A stretch of 64,000 bases of DNA from Rhizobium tropici CIAT 899 (lineage in GTDB: Bacteria; Pseudomonadota; Alphaproteobacteria; Rhizobiales; Rhizobiaceae). A program made the position numbers and the translations under genes. Location of the stretch: positions 380,374 through 444,373 of the forward strand of contig NC_020062.1 of the NCBI RefSeq assembly GCF_000330885.1. The letters are read 5' to 3'. Under the pieces are notes generated by a model. The model had not been told where the DNA came from, did no database searches, and was given only the letters and a program-made list of their open reading frames with translations. Below, piece after piece: positions 26,201 through 34,027 of the stretch (position 1 is its first letter; every line of letters starts with the position of its first letter).

Positions 26201-27961
26201 CCGGCGGGTCCAACGAACTTCATCCAATACAATACGACGGACAAGACCCTGTTGGGCGCTGTTTCGGTCGGTTCGAGCACGTCCTATCGCCAGATCACCA
26301 ATGTGGCTGACGGCAGCAGCGCGCAGGACGCCGTCACGGTTCGCCAGCTCCAGGGTGCCATTGCTTCAGTCGCAGCGACACCAAGCAAATACTTCCATGC
26401 CAACTCGGCAGCGGGCGACTCCCTCGCTGTCGGTGCGGAGTCGGTGGCGGTCGGCCCGACGACCGTGGTCAACGGCGACAATGGCATCGGCATCGGCAAT
26501 GGCGCCGTCGTCGACCAGATTGCTCCGGGCGGTACCGCTATCGGCCAGAATGCCCATGTCATGCTGGCTGACGGCGTTGCCCTCGGCACCAACTCGCTGG
26601 CTGCGGGCGTCCAATCGGTGGCACTCGGCGCGGGCGCGCAGGCCAACAACATCAACAGCGTCGCTCTGGGCGCTCAATCCGTGACGACCGTGGGCGCTCA
26701 AGCCGGCTACACCGGCTTTGCCCTCACAGGCCCGCAGACCTCCGTCGGCGAAGTGTCGATCGGCTCGGCAGGATCGACGCGCAAGCTGACCAATCTGGCA
26801 GCCGGTTCGGCCGACACCGACGCGGTGAATGTCAGCCAGCTCAAGGGGCTCGGCACCAACGTTACCAACCTGATCGGCGGCAATACGACGGTGAACCCTG
26901 ATGGATCGATCACCGGTCCGACCTACAATATCCAGGGCAACAACTACAATACGGTCTATGATGCCTTCGGTGCGGTCGATAACACATTGACCAACATCAC
27001 CAATGGCGGCGGCATCAAGTACTTCCATGCCAACTCGACGCTGGCGGATTCCACCGCCAGCGGCACCGATAGCGTTGCGATCGGTCCGCAGAGTGTCGCC
27101 AGCGGCGTGAGCAGCCTGGCGGCAGGACTTGGATCTGCTGCAACAGGGCAGGGCGCCGTTGCTCTCGGTCAGGGCGCGCAGGCCAACAATGCCAATGATG
27201 TGGCCTTGGGCTCCGGCTCCTCAACGCAGGCTGCTGTCGGCACATCCGGCACGACCCTTCAAGGCAAGCACTACGATTTTGCCGGCACCGCGCCAGTCGG
27301 AACGGTGAGTGTGGGTTCTCAAGGGGCTGAAAGAACCATCACGAACGTCGCTGCCGGCCGTATTTCTTCCGACAGCACCGACGCCATCAACGGATCGCAG
27401 CTCTATGCGACCAATCAGGCGATCGACAGCCTGCAGACCGGTGTCGGAACGATCACCAAGAACGCCGTCACCTATGACCTCAATCCCGATGGCAGCAAGA
27501 AGAACAGCATCACGCTGCAGGGCGGCGACGTAAATGCGCCGGTGGTCATTTCCAACGTCGGCAAGGGTGTCGCTCCCACGGATGCGGTGAACGTTGCCCA
27601 GTTGGGTGACAGCATCACTCAGGTCAAATCCTATACGGATACGGCTGCCGCGACCACACTGGCCTCCGCCAACAACTACACGGACCAGAAGTTCGGCCAG
27701 CTGAACCAGGAACTTGGGGACGTCCGTTCCGAGGCAAGGCAGGCGGCCGCAATCGGACTTGCAGCGGCATCGCTTCGTTATGATGACCGTCCGGGCAAGG
27801 CGAGCGTGGCTCTCGGTGGCGGTGTCTGGCGAGGCGAGGGCGCAGTGGCCTTCGGCGCCGGTTACACCAGCGAGAACGGCCGCGTCCGGGCGAATTTGTC
27901 CGGTACGGCCGCAGGCGGACACGTGGGTGTCGGTGCTGGCGTCAGCTTCACTCTGAATTGA
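23258..27961 (+). CDS. Trimeric autotransporter adhesin (YadA/BadA/BtaE-like)
   Basis: 1567 residues, a type Vc outer-membrane adhesin. A long N-terminal leader (about 85 residues, arginine-rich then hydrophobic ASAIGGLAALAALGLSVPAQA) is followed by a head of about 40 YadA-head repeats of the xNAxAIGxxxxAxG type (about 90-680). Stalk and connector modules repeat: FAGTTP...AERTITNVAAG...DAVNGSQLFATNQ near 687, 818 and, altered, 1336, and KYFHANS modules near 762, 1042 and 1252. The C-terminal about 75 residues form the YadA membrane anchor (GKASVALGGGVWRGEGAVAF, ending VSFTLN). It probably mediates attachment to host or surfaces. The start ATG overlaps the upstream stop. Confidence 0.93.
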   Translation: MNECVGDHLQTKSRTGFAGTFVLADRTDRSLRRRLTAVLRMASRVLGMRRKDIGPGSLGAGGSLRSASAIGGLAALAALGLSVPAQAQYQAGGGTASAANAVAIGTGTQANGLESVALGTSNSATGDASIAIGYSMAVNGLNAIGMGVFANATGTNALAVGGNARALASGASAFGVNTTASGANGLALGSTATSSGGASVAIGLSSNASSANGSAIALGAGSKANAGTGGGSPIAIGTNANASGTAPSGFTFESVALGSAATATGAWANAVGSSSSATGTGSSAFGTSAAATANQTTAIGNGAAASALRGSAMGYLAKASNTDTIALGTNAAASGTNSLAIGPTTVASGAFGVALGNQAQAVAAGGAVAIGSGAIVASTATSGVALGNNSNSSGVLSTAVGAGTNASGDNSTATGRQAVASGTNASAYGSGTQATGNNSLAAGVSANASGAGSTALGIGTVASASDSAAMGFQASATGTDSTSVGSQAKATGARSFAGGRTVTASGDDAIAIGTTAVASGAASTALGAGAVASGVNGVALGTSAGSLTDNSVAIGTGAIADGGESVAIGSGNTAYGDGAVAIGDPSYASGTGAFTGGANNIANSDGTASATAANQAAGAVAIGNNNKAIGQGSVALGNGSTAGASGFVGNVALGNGATATASSGDVALGSGSSTLAAVGTASAVIGGNTYNFAGTTPASTLSVGAPGAERTITNVAAGRLNNGSTDAVNGSQLFATNQQVDLNTTGITNLNNTITNITTGGGIKYFHANSTLPDSQALGTDSVAVGPNAVANNAGDVAIGLNSQSGATTAVSGATVGGTAYTFAGTTPAGAFSVGSAGAERQIQNVAAGQLNGGSTDAVNGSQLFATNQAVDTLNTTVTTIGGNLTNLGNTINNLAGDTSTTYTDANGKGIRYVRTNDRTLAVSDSSAQGIGSTAVGYNATSVADNSLALGMNSQSTIVGGVALGSGSVADRALAPATGQLPAGPTNFIQYNTTDKTLLGAVSVGSSTSYRQITNVADGSSAQDAVTVRQLQGAIASVAATPSKYFHANSAAGDSLAVGAESVAVGPTTVVNGDNGIGIGNGAVVDQIAPGGTAIGQNAHVMLADGVALGTNSLAAGVQSVALGAGAQANNINSVALGAQSVTTVGAQAGYTGFALTGPQTSVGEVSIGSAGSTRKLTNLAAGSADTDAVNVSQLKGLGTNVTNLIGGNTTVNPDGSITGPTYNIQGNNYNTVYDAFGAVDNTLTNITNGGGIKYFHANSTLADSTASGTDSVAIGPQSVASGVSSLAAGLGSAATGQGAVALGQGAQANNANDVALGSGSSTQAAVGTSGTTLQGKHYDFAGTAPVGTVSVGSQGAERTITNVAAGRISSDSTDAINGSQLYATNQAIDSLQTGVGTITKNAVTYDLNPDGSKKNSITLQGGDVNAPVVISNVGKGVAPTDAVNVAQLGDSITQVKSYTDTAAATTLASANNYTDQKFGQLNQELGDVRSEARQAAAIGLAAASLRYDDRPGKASVALGGGVWRGEGAVAFGAGYTSENGRVRANLSGTAAGGHVGVGAGVSFTLN

Positions 27962-27968
27962 GGCTGTC

Positions 27969-28544
27969 ATGATCAAAGGAGCGCTTCTCGGCGTCCCGAC
28001 GTTTCTGATGTGCGCGCTCCTGTTCGGCTCGATGGCAGCCGGACAGGATGCTGCCTCTCCCGCGTTTCGTATAAAACCTTCCGAGGTCGTTGTTCCTCCG
28101 GAAGTGAAGCCTGGCGATTATCAACGGACCATTCGTCCCTTTGAAAACTGGACGTTGATCTGTGACGAAAATCTCAAGATCCGCCAGCGGGTCTGCAATG
28201 TGACCCAGATCATCGAGAACGAGGCCGGGCAGGTCGCATTCAGCTGGTCGCTCGCCGCGACGAAGAAAGGCGACCCCTATATGATCTTGCGGGCTGCGCC
28301 GGTTGCCAAAAGCGACAGCGGTATCCTGTTGCAATTCGAGGGCCGCAAGGAGCCGATACAGGTCCGGTTCAACGGCTGCAACAACACGGTGTGCGTCGGC
28401 ATGCTGCCGGTCGGACCCCTCCTGCGCGAGCAGATTTCCAAAAGTACGGCGCCAACGGTTTCCTATCCGACAGCGGATGGGAGGACGATCAGCGTGACCG
28501 CAAATCTCAAAGGCCTTTCCACAGCGGTTAAGGCGATAAAGTGA
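27969..28544 (+). CDS. IalB-family periplasmic protein (invasion-associated locus B)
   Basis: 191 residues. A signal peptide (LLGVPTFLMCALLFGSMAAG, cleavage near 25) precedes an IalB fold: the opening FENWTLICDENLKIRQRVCN with paired cysteines and later FNGCNNTVCVGMLPVGPLL, also with two cysteines, are the family's landmarks. IalB is known from Bartonella as a factor in erythrocyte invasion; in rhizobia and Brucella relatives its role is not settled. It starts 7 bases after the adhesin stop, so it is almost certainly cotranscribed, and may assist adhesin folding or envelope stability (inference). Confidence 0.88.
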   Translation: MIKGALLGVPTFLMCALLFGSMAAGQDAASPAFRIKPSEVVVPPEVKPGDYQRTIRPFENWTLICDENLKIRQRVCNVTQIIENEAGQVAFSWSLAATKKGDPYMILRAAPVAKSDSGILLQFEGRKEPIQVRFNGCNNTVCVGMLPVGPLLREQISKSTAPTVSYPTADGRTISVTANLKGLSTAVKAIK

Positions 28545-28557
28545 CGGATGGATTTCA

Positions 28558-29247
28558 ATGACCCAGCAATCAATTCACGATCGCATCATGTCGCGAAACA
28601 CCAAGAATGCCGCAATTCAGAACCTGGCGGTCGATCAAGCCGAGCCAAAGCGAAGCTGGCGAAAGACTGCCGCCCTTTCGGTGCTGGCGATCGCAATCGT
28701 CGCCGCTGGCGGCTATGCCGCCGTCCGATATGATGTCTTGGGTAATCTTCTCTCCCAGCCGGCGGTCGCTGCAGCGAACGACGCCAATCGGGCGCTGCCC
28801 GATACGCCGTTCCTGCAGCACGCCAAGCAGGCCGGACTGCATTCCTGTTCGACGATTTTCCCGGTTCTCGGGCAGCTGTTGACCAATGGCACGCAGTACA
28901 ATGTCCAATCGGTGTGGAACAAGGAGGCAGCCGACAAGCATGCCGTACAGGCACTTGTGGGTATGAACTATGCCACGCAGGGCTATAGCGGTCCGGCCGC
29001 CGGCATCGTATTTGCAGCACCGGTCGCATCCGGCTGCGAAGGCGCAATGGTTCGCGTCGCACCGTTCACAATGTCTTGCCCGGAAGTTTCGGCCAAGTTC
29101 CCGAACGGAAGCAAACTCGTCAACAATCTCGACCAGGTCGGTGTCTACCAGCTCGGCAACGATGGTGGCGATGCCATGCTTTTGCCGACGGGAAGCGGCT
29201 GCGTCGTCATTTCCGTGGCTTCGGCAGCAGGAAAGCAAGGGAGCTAA
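28558..29247 (+). CDS. Unknown membrane-anchored periplasmic protein of the adhesin operon
   Basis: 229 residues. A cytoplasmic N-terminus of about 40 residues leads to one membrane segment (AALSVLAIAIVAAGGYAAV), and the remaining about 165 residues face the periplasm. The periplasmic part has four cysteines (LHSCSTIFPVLG, ASGCEGAMVR, TMSCPEVSAKF, GSGCVVISV), enough for two disulfides. It is 13 bases downstream of the IalB gene and 2 bases before the DUF4189 gene, so it belongs to the operon. I do not recognise the family; the pattern suggests a surface- or periplasm-facing accessory of the adhesin system. Confidence 0.8.
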   Translation: MTQQSIHDRIMSRNTKNAAIQNLAVDQAEPKRSWRKTAALSVLAIAIVAAGGYAAVRYDVLGNLLSQPAVAAANDANRALPDTPFLQHAKQAGLHSCSTIFPVLGQLLTNGTQYNVQSVWNKEAADKHAVQALVGMNYATQGYSGPAAGIVFAAPVASGCEGAMVRVAPFTMSCPEVSAKFPNGSKLVNNLDQVGVYQLGNDGGDAMLLPTGSGCVVISVASAAGKQGS

Positions 29248-29249
29248 AA

Positions 29250-29723
29250 ATGAGATTGAAATCCGCGATTGCCGCGATAGGCATGCTTCTTGTCTCCGTC
29301 GCCCATCCGTGGGCTGCCGATCTCTTCACGACTGAGCAGCCGCCGGCTCCCCCGCCTGACGAGCGCGGCATATGGGCAGCCATCGCCTATTCCGCCCCGG
29401 ACGAAAAATACGGCTTCTTCTGGGGAGCCGACAAGCGCCAGGAAGCCATGGATATCGCCCTCAAGCATTGCGAGCGGGATAAGGGCAAGAGCTGCGTGGT
29501 GGTCAGCGTATTCCGCAATCATCGCCACTGGGATGACGACGATAAGACCGGCTTTCCATACAATCATTGCGGCGCGCTTGCCACCGGCAAGGAAGGCGGC
29601 AAGCGCGTCACTCCGTGGGGCGCAAATTCGGCGCCGACGCGCCGCGAAGCTGAAGATCTCGCGCTCAAGGCGTGCGAGGGCTCCGGCTCCCGCTGCAGCA
29701 TTCGGGAATGGGTATGCACGTGA
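29250..29723 (+). CDS. DUF4189-domain secreted protein
   Basis: 157 residues starting MRLKSAIAAIGMLLVSVAHP, a signal peptide with likely cleavage near WAA. The mature part matches DUF4189: GIWAAIAYSAPDEKYGFFWG, a cysteine pair in HCERDKGKSCVVVSVF, then a second partly repeated segment with APTRREAEDLALKACEGSG and CSIREWVC. Function of DUF4189 is unknown; these small cysteine-rich secreted domains are frequent in rhizobia and Xanthomonadaceae. It starts 2 bases after the preceding stop, so translation is coupled, and codons upstream of 29250 in the same frame are only overlap. Confidence 0.85.
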   Translation: MRLKSAIAAIGMLLVSVAHPWAADLFTTEQPPAPPPDERGIWAAIAYSAPDEKYGFFWGADKRQEAMDIALKHCERDKGKSCVVVSVFRNHRHWDDDDKTGFPYNHCGALATGKEGGKRVTPWGANSAPTRREAEDLALKACEGSGSRCSIREWVCT

Positions 29724-29857
29724 GCGCTTCCGCGCGAGATCGCCCTTGGGCGCGCCAGTTCGCGTCGAAGGGCGACTGGCCGACGCTAGCTCTTCATCCT
29801 GGCCTTTGCGGAAACGATTGCACGAGGTCGCATTTCAAAGCTGAGAGATCTTATCCC

Positions 29858-30424
29858 TTGTCAAATTCCGCATTCATTTCACTTCGGACAATCGGCCGCA
29901 TATCTTATGCGGTGCTCGCCTTCATCTGCGCGAACTTTGTTCTGGCATCCGCGCCCTCGGCTTTTGCCCAATCGGCTCTGCCAAACGGCGCATCCAGCTT
30001 GCAGGAGACGTATCAGGACTGGCATGTTGCGTGCAATCAGCGTGACAAGGCGCCTTCCTGCGCGCTCTCGCAGGATCAAACCCAGCAGAATGGTCAAAGG
30101 TTGCTCGCTGTCGAAATGCAGATGCGTCCCGATGGCAGTGCGCTTGCAACGCTGCTATTGCCGTTCGGAATTGTCCTTGACTCGGGCGTCACGCCGAATA
30201 TCGACGATCAGCCGCCCTTGAAGCCGGTGCGCTTTCGCACCTGCCTGCCGAACGGCTGCATAGCCTTGCTTCCGATCGACGCTCCGACACTTGCCAAATT
30301 GCGAACCGGCTCCCGCTTGAACCTCAAGGTTGTTGCCGATGGCGGCAATGCTTTGGGCTTCCAGGTGTCCCTGCAAGGCTTTTCAGCGGCTGCCGATCGC
30401 GTTGTTGCATTGGCCAGCCGGTGA
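29858..30424 (+). CDS. Second IalB-family periplasmic protein
   Basis: 188 residues from a TTG at 29858. A signal peptide (ISYAVLAFICANFVLASAPS, cleavage near FAQ) precedes an IalB-type domain with ETYQDWHVACNQRDKAPSCAL and FRTCLPNGCIALLPID, the same two-cysteine-pair layout as the 27969 gene. The frame is open upstream to 29672, where ATG codons near 29708-29714 exist, but that part overlaps the DUF4189 gene and does not look like a signal peptide, so the start is uncertain. It is 134 bases from the preceding gene and probably still in the operon. It may be the more classical IalB of the pair. Confidence 0.8.
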   Translation: MSNSAFISLRTIGRISYAVLAFICANFVLASAPSAFAQSALPNGASSLQETYQDWHVACNQRDKAPSCALSQDQTQQNGQRLLAVEMQMRPDGSALATLLLPFGIVLDSGVTPNIDDQPPLKPVRFRTCLPNGCIALLPIDAPTLAKLRTGSRLNLKVVADGGNALGFQVSLQGFSAAADRVVALASR

Positions 30425-30455
30425 AGTAAGTCTCCCGGCGGCGACTTGCTTACTT
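30424..30455. terminator. Hairpin spanning convergent stops at the end of the adhesin operon
   Basis: Arms AAGTAAG (30424-30430) and CTTACTT (30449-30455) pair perfectly around a GC-rich interior with possible extra pairing (AGTC/GACT, with a 4-base bulge). The hairpin overlaps the stop of the IalB-like gene and that of the convergent hydrolase gene. There is no T tract, so it is a modest candidate for a shared terminator. Confidence 0.4.
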
Positions 30456-31478
30456 GAGCTTGCTGCGGAAGAAATGGATCAATTGCGCATTCATCAGGCG
30501 ATGGAATTCCGCCCGATCGAAACCGTTCGGATCGATACATATGATCGGGGCGAGTTTGGCAAGCGCGGCGCTGCAGGGTGCAAGAAAGTCATAATGCCCT
30601 GCACCCGCCACGACGTGCAGTTCAGGCGGAAGAGGTAATGCGGCGCGTACCGCTTCATCGTACCAGGGATCAGGTTGATGGCGGTCGTCTGCGGCGCGCC
30701 AAAGCTGAACCGGGACCGTTACATGGTTCAAGCCGCCAGCTGAGAAAGTGAACCCAAACGCCGGCGCGGCGACTGCGACCGCCTTGATGCGATCATCTTG
30801 CCGCCAGGCATCGGAAGGAACCGGCAGAGCGGCCACGGATGAGACGCCGGCGCTGCGAAGAGCGGAGCAAAGATCGTGAGCGGGATGATCATGGCAATAG
30901 GGATCGATCAGAGCTAGATCGGGTTTTCCCCCGGCAGCTACAAGGACGGCGAAGCCGCCATTCGAGAAACCGAAGGCACCGATCCGACGGGGATCAACAC
31001 GGTCACGATCCTGCCATGCCTCAAGGACGAAGGTAATCAGACGACTTAGTTGCTGAGGTCGACGCCAAGGCTTCAGCACCTGTCGCTGATCGCCAAAAGT
31101 GTCGCCGGCATGGTCCACTGCGGCAACAACGAAGCCCGCATGCGCAAGTGCAAGCGCGGTATCATAATGGCTGGCGAGCGACCCGCCACCGCCATGAGAG
31201 ATGACGATCAGCGGTAAAGTCTGTCCGACAATCGCGCCGCCGGGAGCCACTTCCTGGGTGAAGGTCTCCAGTGATGTTTCCTGCGGTCGGGCGAGCGTCG
31301 GATACCAGATGCCCGCGTGCAGCGCAGGTTCGTTGCCATTCGGGACGCTTGCCTCCTGAAAGCCGACGAATGGATAATCTTGAGTGTGGGCGGCGTCTGG
31401 AAGGCCGATGATGAGCATGATTGCCATATGCGACCAAAAGCGGAAAATCATTCCGGCTGAACGTGCCTTCCTGCTCAT
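30450..31478 (-). CDS. Secreted alpha/beta hydrolase, dienelactone-hydrolase/PAF-AH-like
   Basis: 342 residues. A signal peptide lies near 11-33 (MIFRFWSHMAIMLIIGLPDA), with mature start around QDYPFVG. The oxyanion region is LIVISHGGGGSLASH, the nucleophile elbow is GFSNGG with Ser172, an acidic residue follows the CHDHPAHD region, and the His is in VAGAGHYDF. It matches predicted dienelactone hydrolase-like proteins that cleave short esters, exported to the periplasm. It stands downstream of the TraB-like gene on the minus strand, 52 bases apart. Substrate unknown. Confidence 0.85.
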   Translation of the reverse strand: MSRKARSAGMIFRFWSHMAIMLIIGLPDAAHTQDYPFVGFQEASVPNGNEPALHAGIWYPTLARPQETSLETFTQEVAPGGAIVGQTLPLIVISHGGGGSLASHYDTALALAHAGFVVAAVDHAGDTFGDQRQVLKPWRRPQQLSRLITFVLEAWQDRDRVDPRRIGAFGFSNGGFAVLVAAGGKPDLALIDPYCHDHPAHDLCSALRSAGVSSVAALPVPSDAWRQDDRIKAVAVAAPAFGFTFSAGGLNHVTVPVQLWRAADDRHQPDPWYDEAVRAALPLPPELHVVAGAGHYDFLAPCSAALAKLAPIICIDPNGFDRAEFHRLMNAQLIHFFRSKLK

Positions 31479-31530
31479 CGGCAGCCTCTACAATATATGG
31501 GTTGTTCGATATCCGCTCTGATCACTCAAG

Positions 31531-31791
31531 CTATTTGCCAGCGGAGGATTGCAGGTAATATAGACCGTCATGCGCCTGCATGGCTATCTCGCCGATCCGT
31601 GTTGCCAGGCCGATGCTCAACGCCTCTTGCGGCCTCACAAACCGGAGTTGCGGACCGAAGAGATCACCATATTGCTTGTCGTTGAGCGTAAGCCGTTCCT
31701 TGAGAATTTCCTTCATGCGATCATTATCAATTTCCAGCCCGTTTTGCCTCTCGGTGATCTCATGCCGGGTAAGTTTTTCGGTGCCGAAATT
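31531..31791 (-). pseudogene. In-frame continuation beyond a TAG of the TraB-like gene
   Basis: Immediately after the TAG at 31794-31792 the same frame stays open for 86 more codons to a stop at 31531-31533. The encoded stretch is coding-like: NFGTEKLTRHEITERQNGLE and RFVRPQEALSIGLATRIGEI, ending LYYLQSSAGK. No ribosome site or start is evident at its beginning, although an ATG occurs at 31716. The simplest reading is that the TAG is a nonsense mutation (for example from TGG or CAG) in a longer gene of about 372 residues. A sequencing error or readthrough is also possible. Confidence 0.5.
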
Positions 31792-32652
31792 CTATGCCAA
31801 CGTTGTAATTTGAAAACCACTCGTCTTCATGAGTTCCAAAAGACCGTTGTTCCCCAATAGGATAGCCAGGGGGAGAAGAAGGAAATTCTGCATCGCCTCA
31901 ATCTTCAAGACTTGCTTCAGGAGCAGCGCCTTGAATTGTGGCCCCGCAAGAGAGCCAAGTGGATTGACCACCCCCGCCTTGAGGATTTCTTCTCGCAGTT
32001 GGGTGATTTCGGATACACGCCGCTGCTCGTAAAGTGTTTCCATGTATCCCCCGATAGGCCCCAATTGGCGACGTTTCTCGAGAAGATAGGTGATTTGATG
32101 GGCGCCGACCGCTTCGAGTGTAAAGCTATCGGGTGGCGACCATATGGACATCAAATCGGTATCGCTTATTAACGGCGATATCTGCTTTCCACTGGAACGC
32201 ACATGATCCATGATCACAGCTTCGACACTTGGCGCCCATGGGTGTTGCCCTTCCCCCATCAGCAGAAGGCTTACAACGTATCCGGGAAGTCGATCGACCG
32301 GAGCGCCCGCAGCAGCGGACACAATGCGGCGTAGATCTTCAGCGTCAGTCGGTGGCAAATCCGGAAGAACCGGGGGCACTTGCTTTAAGTTCGTCGAATA
32401 CTTCAGGTGTGGGGCGTTCGGCCCGATGTCGGTGTAAACCGACATCGCCTGGTCGGATATCCGCTCTCCATCGCGCACGATGTCCGACACGAGTGCGGCA
32501 TTGATACGTTCATAACCGAAAATGTTGATCGATCGATCTGCCAAGCTCGCTTGCCAAAATACGGCCTTATCTTCACTCGCTGCGGCACTTTGACCTGCCC
32601 GGACCGTCAAAGCGAAGGCCATAATGGCAAACTGCCTGCGTGTTAGATGCAT
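31792..32652 (-). CDS. TraB/GumN-like exported protein, apparently truncated by an in-frame TAG
   Basis: 286 residues from the ATG at 32652 (MHLTRRQFAIMAFALTV), an RR-containing Tat-like signal peptide; an upstream ATG at 32682 would add ten residues. The mature layout is like TraB/GumN proteins: a strand around VFWQASLADRSINIFGYER where relatives have FGTIH, an LPxxxxxLL-like helix (DRLPGYVVSLLLM), PSVEAVIMDHVRSSGKQIS and an E-rich helical region. The putative metal His and Glu of TraB are not clearly conserved, so assignment is tentative. The frame continues after the TAG (see 31531-31791), so the gene may be broken. Confidence 0.55.
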   Translation of the reverse strand: MHLTRRQFAIMAFALTVRAGQSAAASEDKAVFWQASLADRSINIFGYERINAALVSDIVRDGERISDQAMSVYTDIGPNAPHLKYSTNLKQVPPVLPDLPPTDAEDLRRIVSAAAGAPVDRLPGYVVSLLLMGEGQHPWAPSVEAVIMDHVRSSGKQISPLISDTDLMSIWSPPDSFTLEAVGAHQITYLLEKRRQLGPIGGYMETLYEQRRVSEITQLREEILKAGVVNPLGSLAGPQFKALLLKQVLKIEAMQNFLLLPLAILLGNNGLLELMKTSGFQITTLA

Positions 32653-33055
32653 TATGGTTCTCCATTGAACCGTCTCGGGCAAATCCGAGGCGCGGTTTAA
32701 TCGGGGCTGTTCATCGAGCCACAGTCTGCCTCGATCTCAAGCAGCCTTCAGGGCTCTTGTCAGATCTTGCGCTGTTTGAACGGATAAGTGAGCTGAACCC
32801 GTCGCTCGACTTCTAAAAATTCGTCGCTGCCCAAGGACGAGCCTGGCTCGATCATGCCGGCGCATTCTGGGCGACGTCGTGATTTGAAGCCCGCTTTGGG
32901 GAAGGCGGGTCGTTATTTTCGGGGAAACGCTTATCGCCACGACCTTACAAGTGTTGATTGGAGGCGACGATCCGGAACTTGCACGAATAATCGGTGTTTG
33001 GCGAGATGGCGATGCCCCGATGAAACTTAATCCCAACGATAAGGGCTCCCGATCG
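32653..33055. other. Gap without a convincing gene
   Basis: This 403-base stretch separates the TraB-like gene from the ROK kinase gene. It contains short open frames on both strands, such as a plus-strand one with GGDDPELARIIGVWRDGD near 32955-33010, that could be gene debris, but none has a start, ribosome site or recognisable family. I see no clear terminator hairpin after the sugar operon that ends at 33056. Confidence 0.3.
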
Positions 33056-34027
33056 TCAATTCAGTTTGGTAAGCGAGTTTCCCTCGTCGTCGAAGATGAG
33101 GCTGGCCGCGCCGATCAAGCCGGCATGGCGCCCGAGCTGCGCGGCAACGATCGGCACGTCGCGATAGGCGGGCATGGCGCGCTCGCGAACTGTCATCACC
33201 ATTTGATCGTGCAGAAGATCGAAGCCATGCGAAATTCCTCCGCCCATGACAAGCAGGTCGGGCGAATAGAGGTGAAGCAGGTTCGTAAAGCCGATCCCCA
33301 GCAAGCGCGCCTCGTCAGTCAGCAGCGCCAATGCATCAGCGTCGCCCTCTCGCGCAGCTTCAACAACGTGTCGTCCGGTTACATCGGCGTCGGCGGCGAG
33401 CTTGCGCAGCATCGTTCCGTCTGACGGCCTGGTGCGGGCCGTTGCACGCCTGCCGAGCGCCGTACCGGAGGCGACGGCTTCGAAGCAGCCGATTGCGCCA
33501 CAAAAGCAACGCTCGCCCTCGTTCGTGATCGTCATGTGGCCGATCTCGGCAGCCAGACCCCGTCTTCCGTGCAGGATCCGGCCATCGGCAATCACGCCGC
33601 CGCCGATACCGGTCGATACCGTGACGAACACCATCGATTCCGCCCCGCGGCCGGCGCCATATCGCCATTCGCCGAGCGCTGCCGCGTTTGCATCGTTTTC
33701 AAGCCGCACGGGCAGCCGGAAGTGGCCGTGGAGAATGTCCGCCAACGGAACCTCATGCCATCCGACGAGCGTCGGGGCGGCAATGACGACACCGGCGTCC
33801 GGGTCGAGTGGACCGGGCGCACCGATCCCGATCCCGATCGGCGAAAGACCGGGTGTCTCCGCCAGCACCGTTTCGGCCAGCTGTTCGATCTGGCGGATCA
33901 CGGCCGCGGGGCCGCCGGCTGCGTCCGTCGATAGCGACGAGAACGACAGAAGGCTTCCCGCATCATCGATAAGCGCGGCACGAAGCTCCGTTCCACCGAG
34001 ATCGAATGCAAGAGCGACCCTTTTCAC
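33056..34027 (-). CDS. ROK-family sugar kinase
   Basis: 323 residues, last gene of the sugar operon. It keeps both kinase landmarks: the ATP phosphate loop FDLGGTELRAAL near 8-19 and the second loop STGIGGGVIADG. The zinc motif is GERCFCGAIGCFEAVASG, preceded by the sugar-binding EIGHMT; the catalytic Asp is in RLENDANAAALGE. No DNA-binding domain is present, so it is an enzyme. The start is a GTG overlapping the stop of the epimerase gene (GTGA). Beside an RPE-like epimerase it resembles the allose/allulose kinase pairing (AlsK-AlsE), but the substrate is not established. Confidence 0.88.
   Translation of the reverse strand: MKRVALAFDLGGTELRAALIDDAGSLLSFSSLSTDAAGGPAAVIRQIEQLAETVLAETPGLSPIGIGIGAPGPLDPDAGVVIAAPTLVGWHEVPLADILHGHFRLPVRLENDANAAALGEWRYGAGRGAESMVFVTVSTGIGGGVIADGRILHGRRGLAAEIGHMTITNEGERCFCGAIGCFEAVASGTALGRRATARTRPSDGTMLRKLAADADVTGRHVVEAAREGDADALALLTDEARLLGIGFTNLLHLYSPDLLVMGGGISHGFDLLHDQMVMTVRERAMPAYRDVPIVAAQLGRHAGLIGAASLIFDDEGNSLTKLN

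Noticed and set aside
25265..26227. 320-codon minus-strand frame within the adhesin gene, and others like it
   Set aside because: The repeated Gly/Ala/Asn-rich codons of the adhesin create long antisense frames; the composition is artificial and no motif is present.
23560..27400. Regular repeats that might suggest a CRISPR array or tandem satellite
   Set aside because: The repeats are imperfect, of coding length and in one open reading frame with YadA-head periodicity; there are no uniform repeat-spacer units.
32737..33036. 99-codon minus-strand open frame before the TraB-like gene
   Set aside because: Low-complexity Ser/Arg/Thr composition, no family and no upstream ribosome site.
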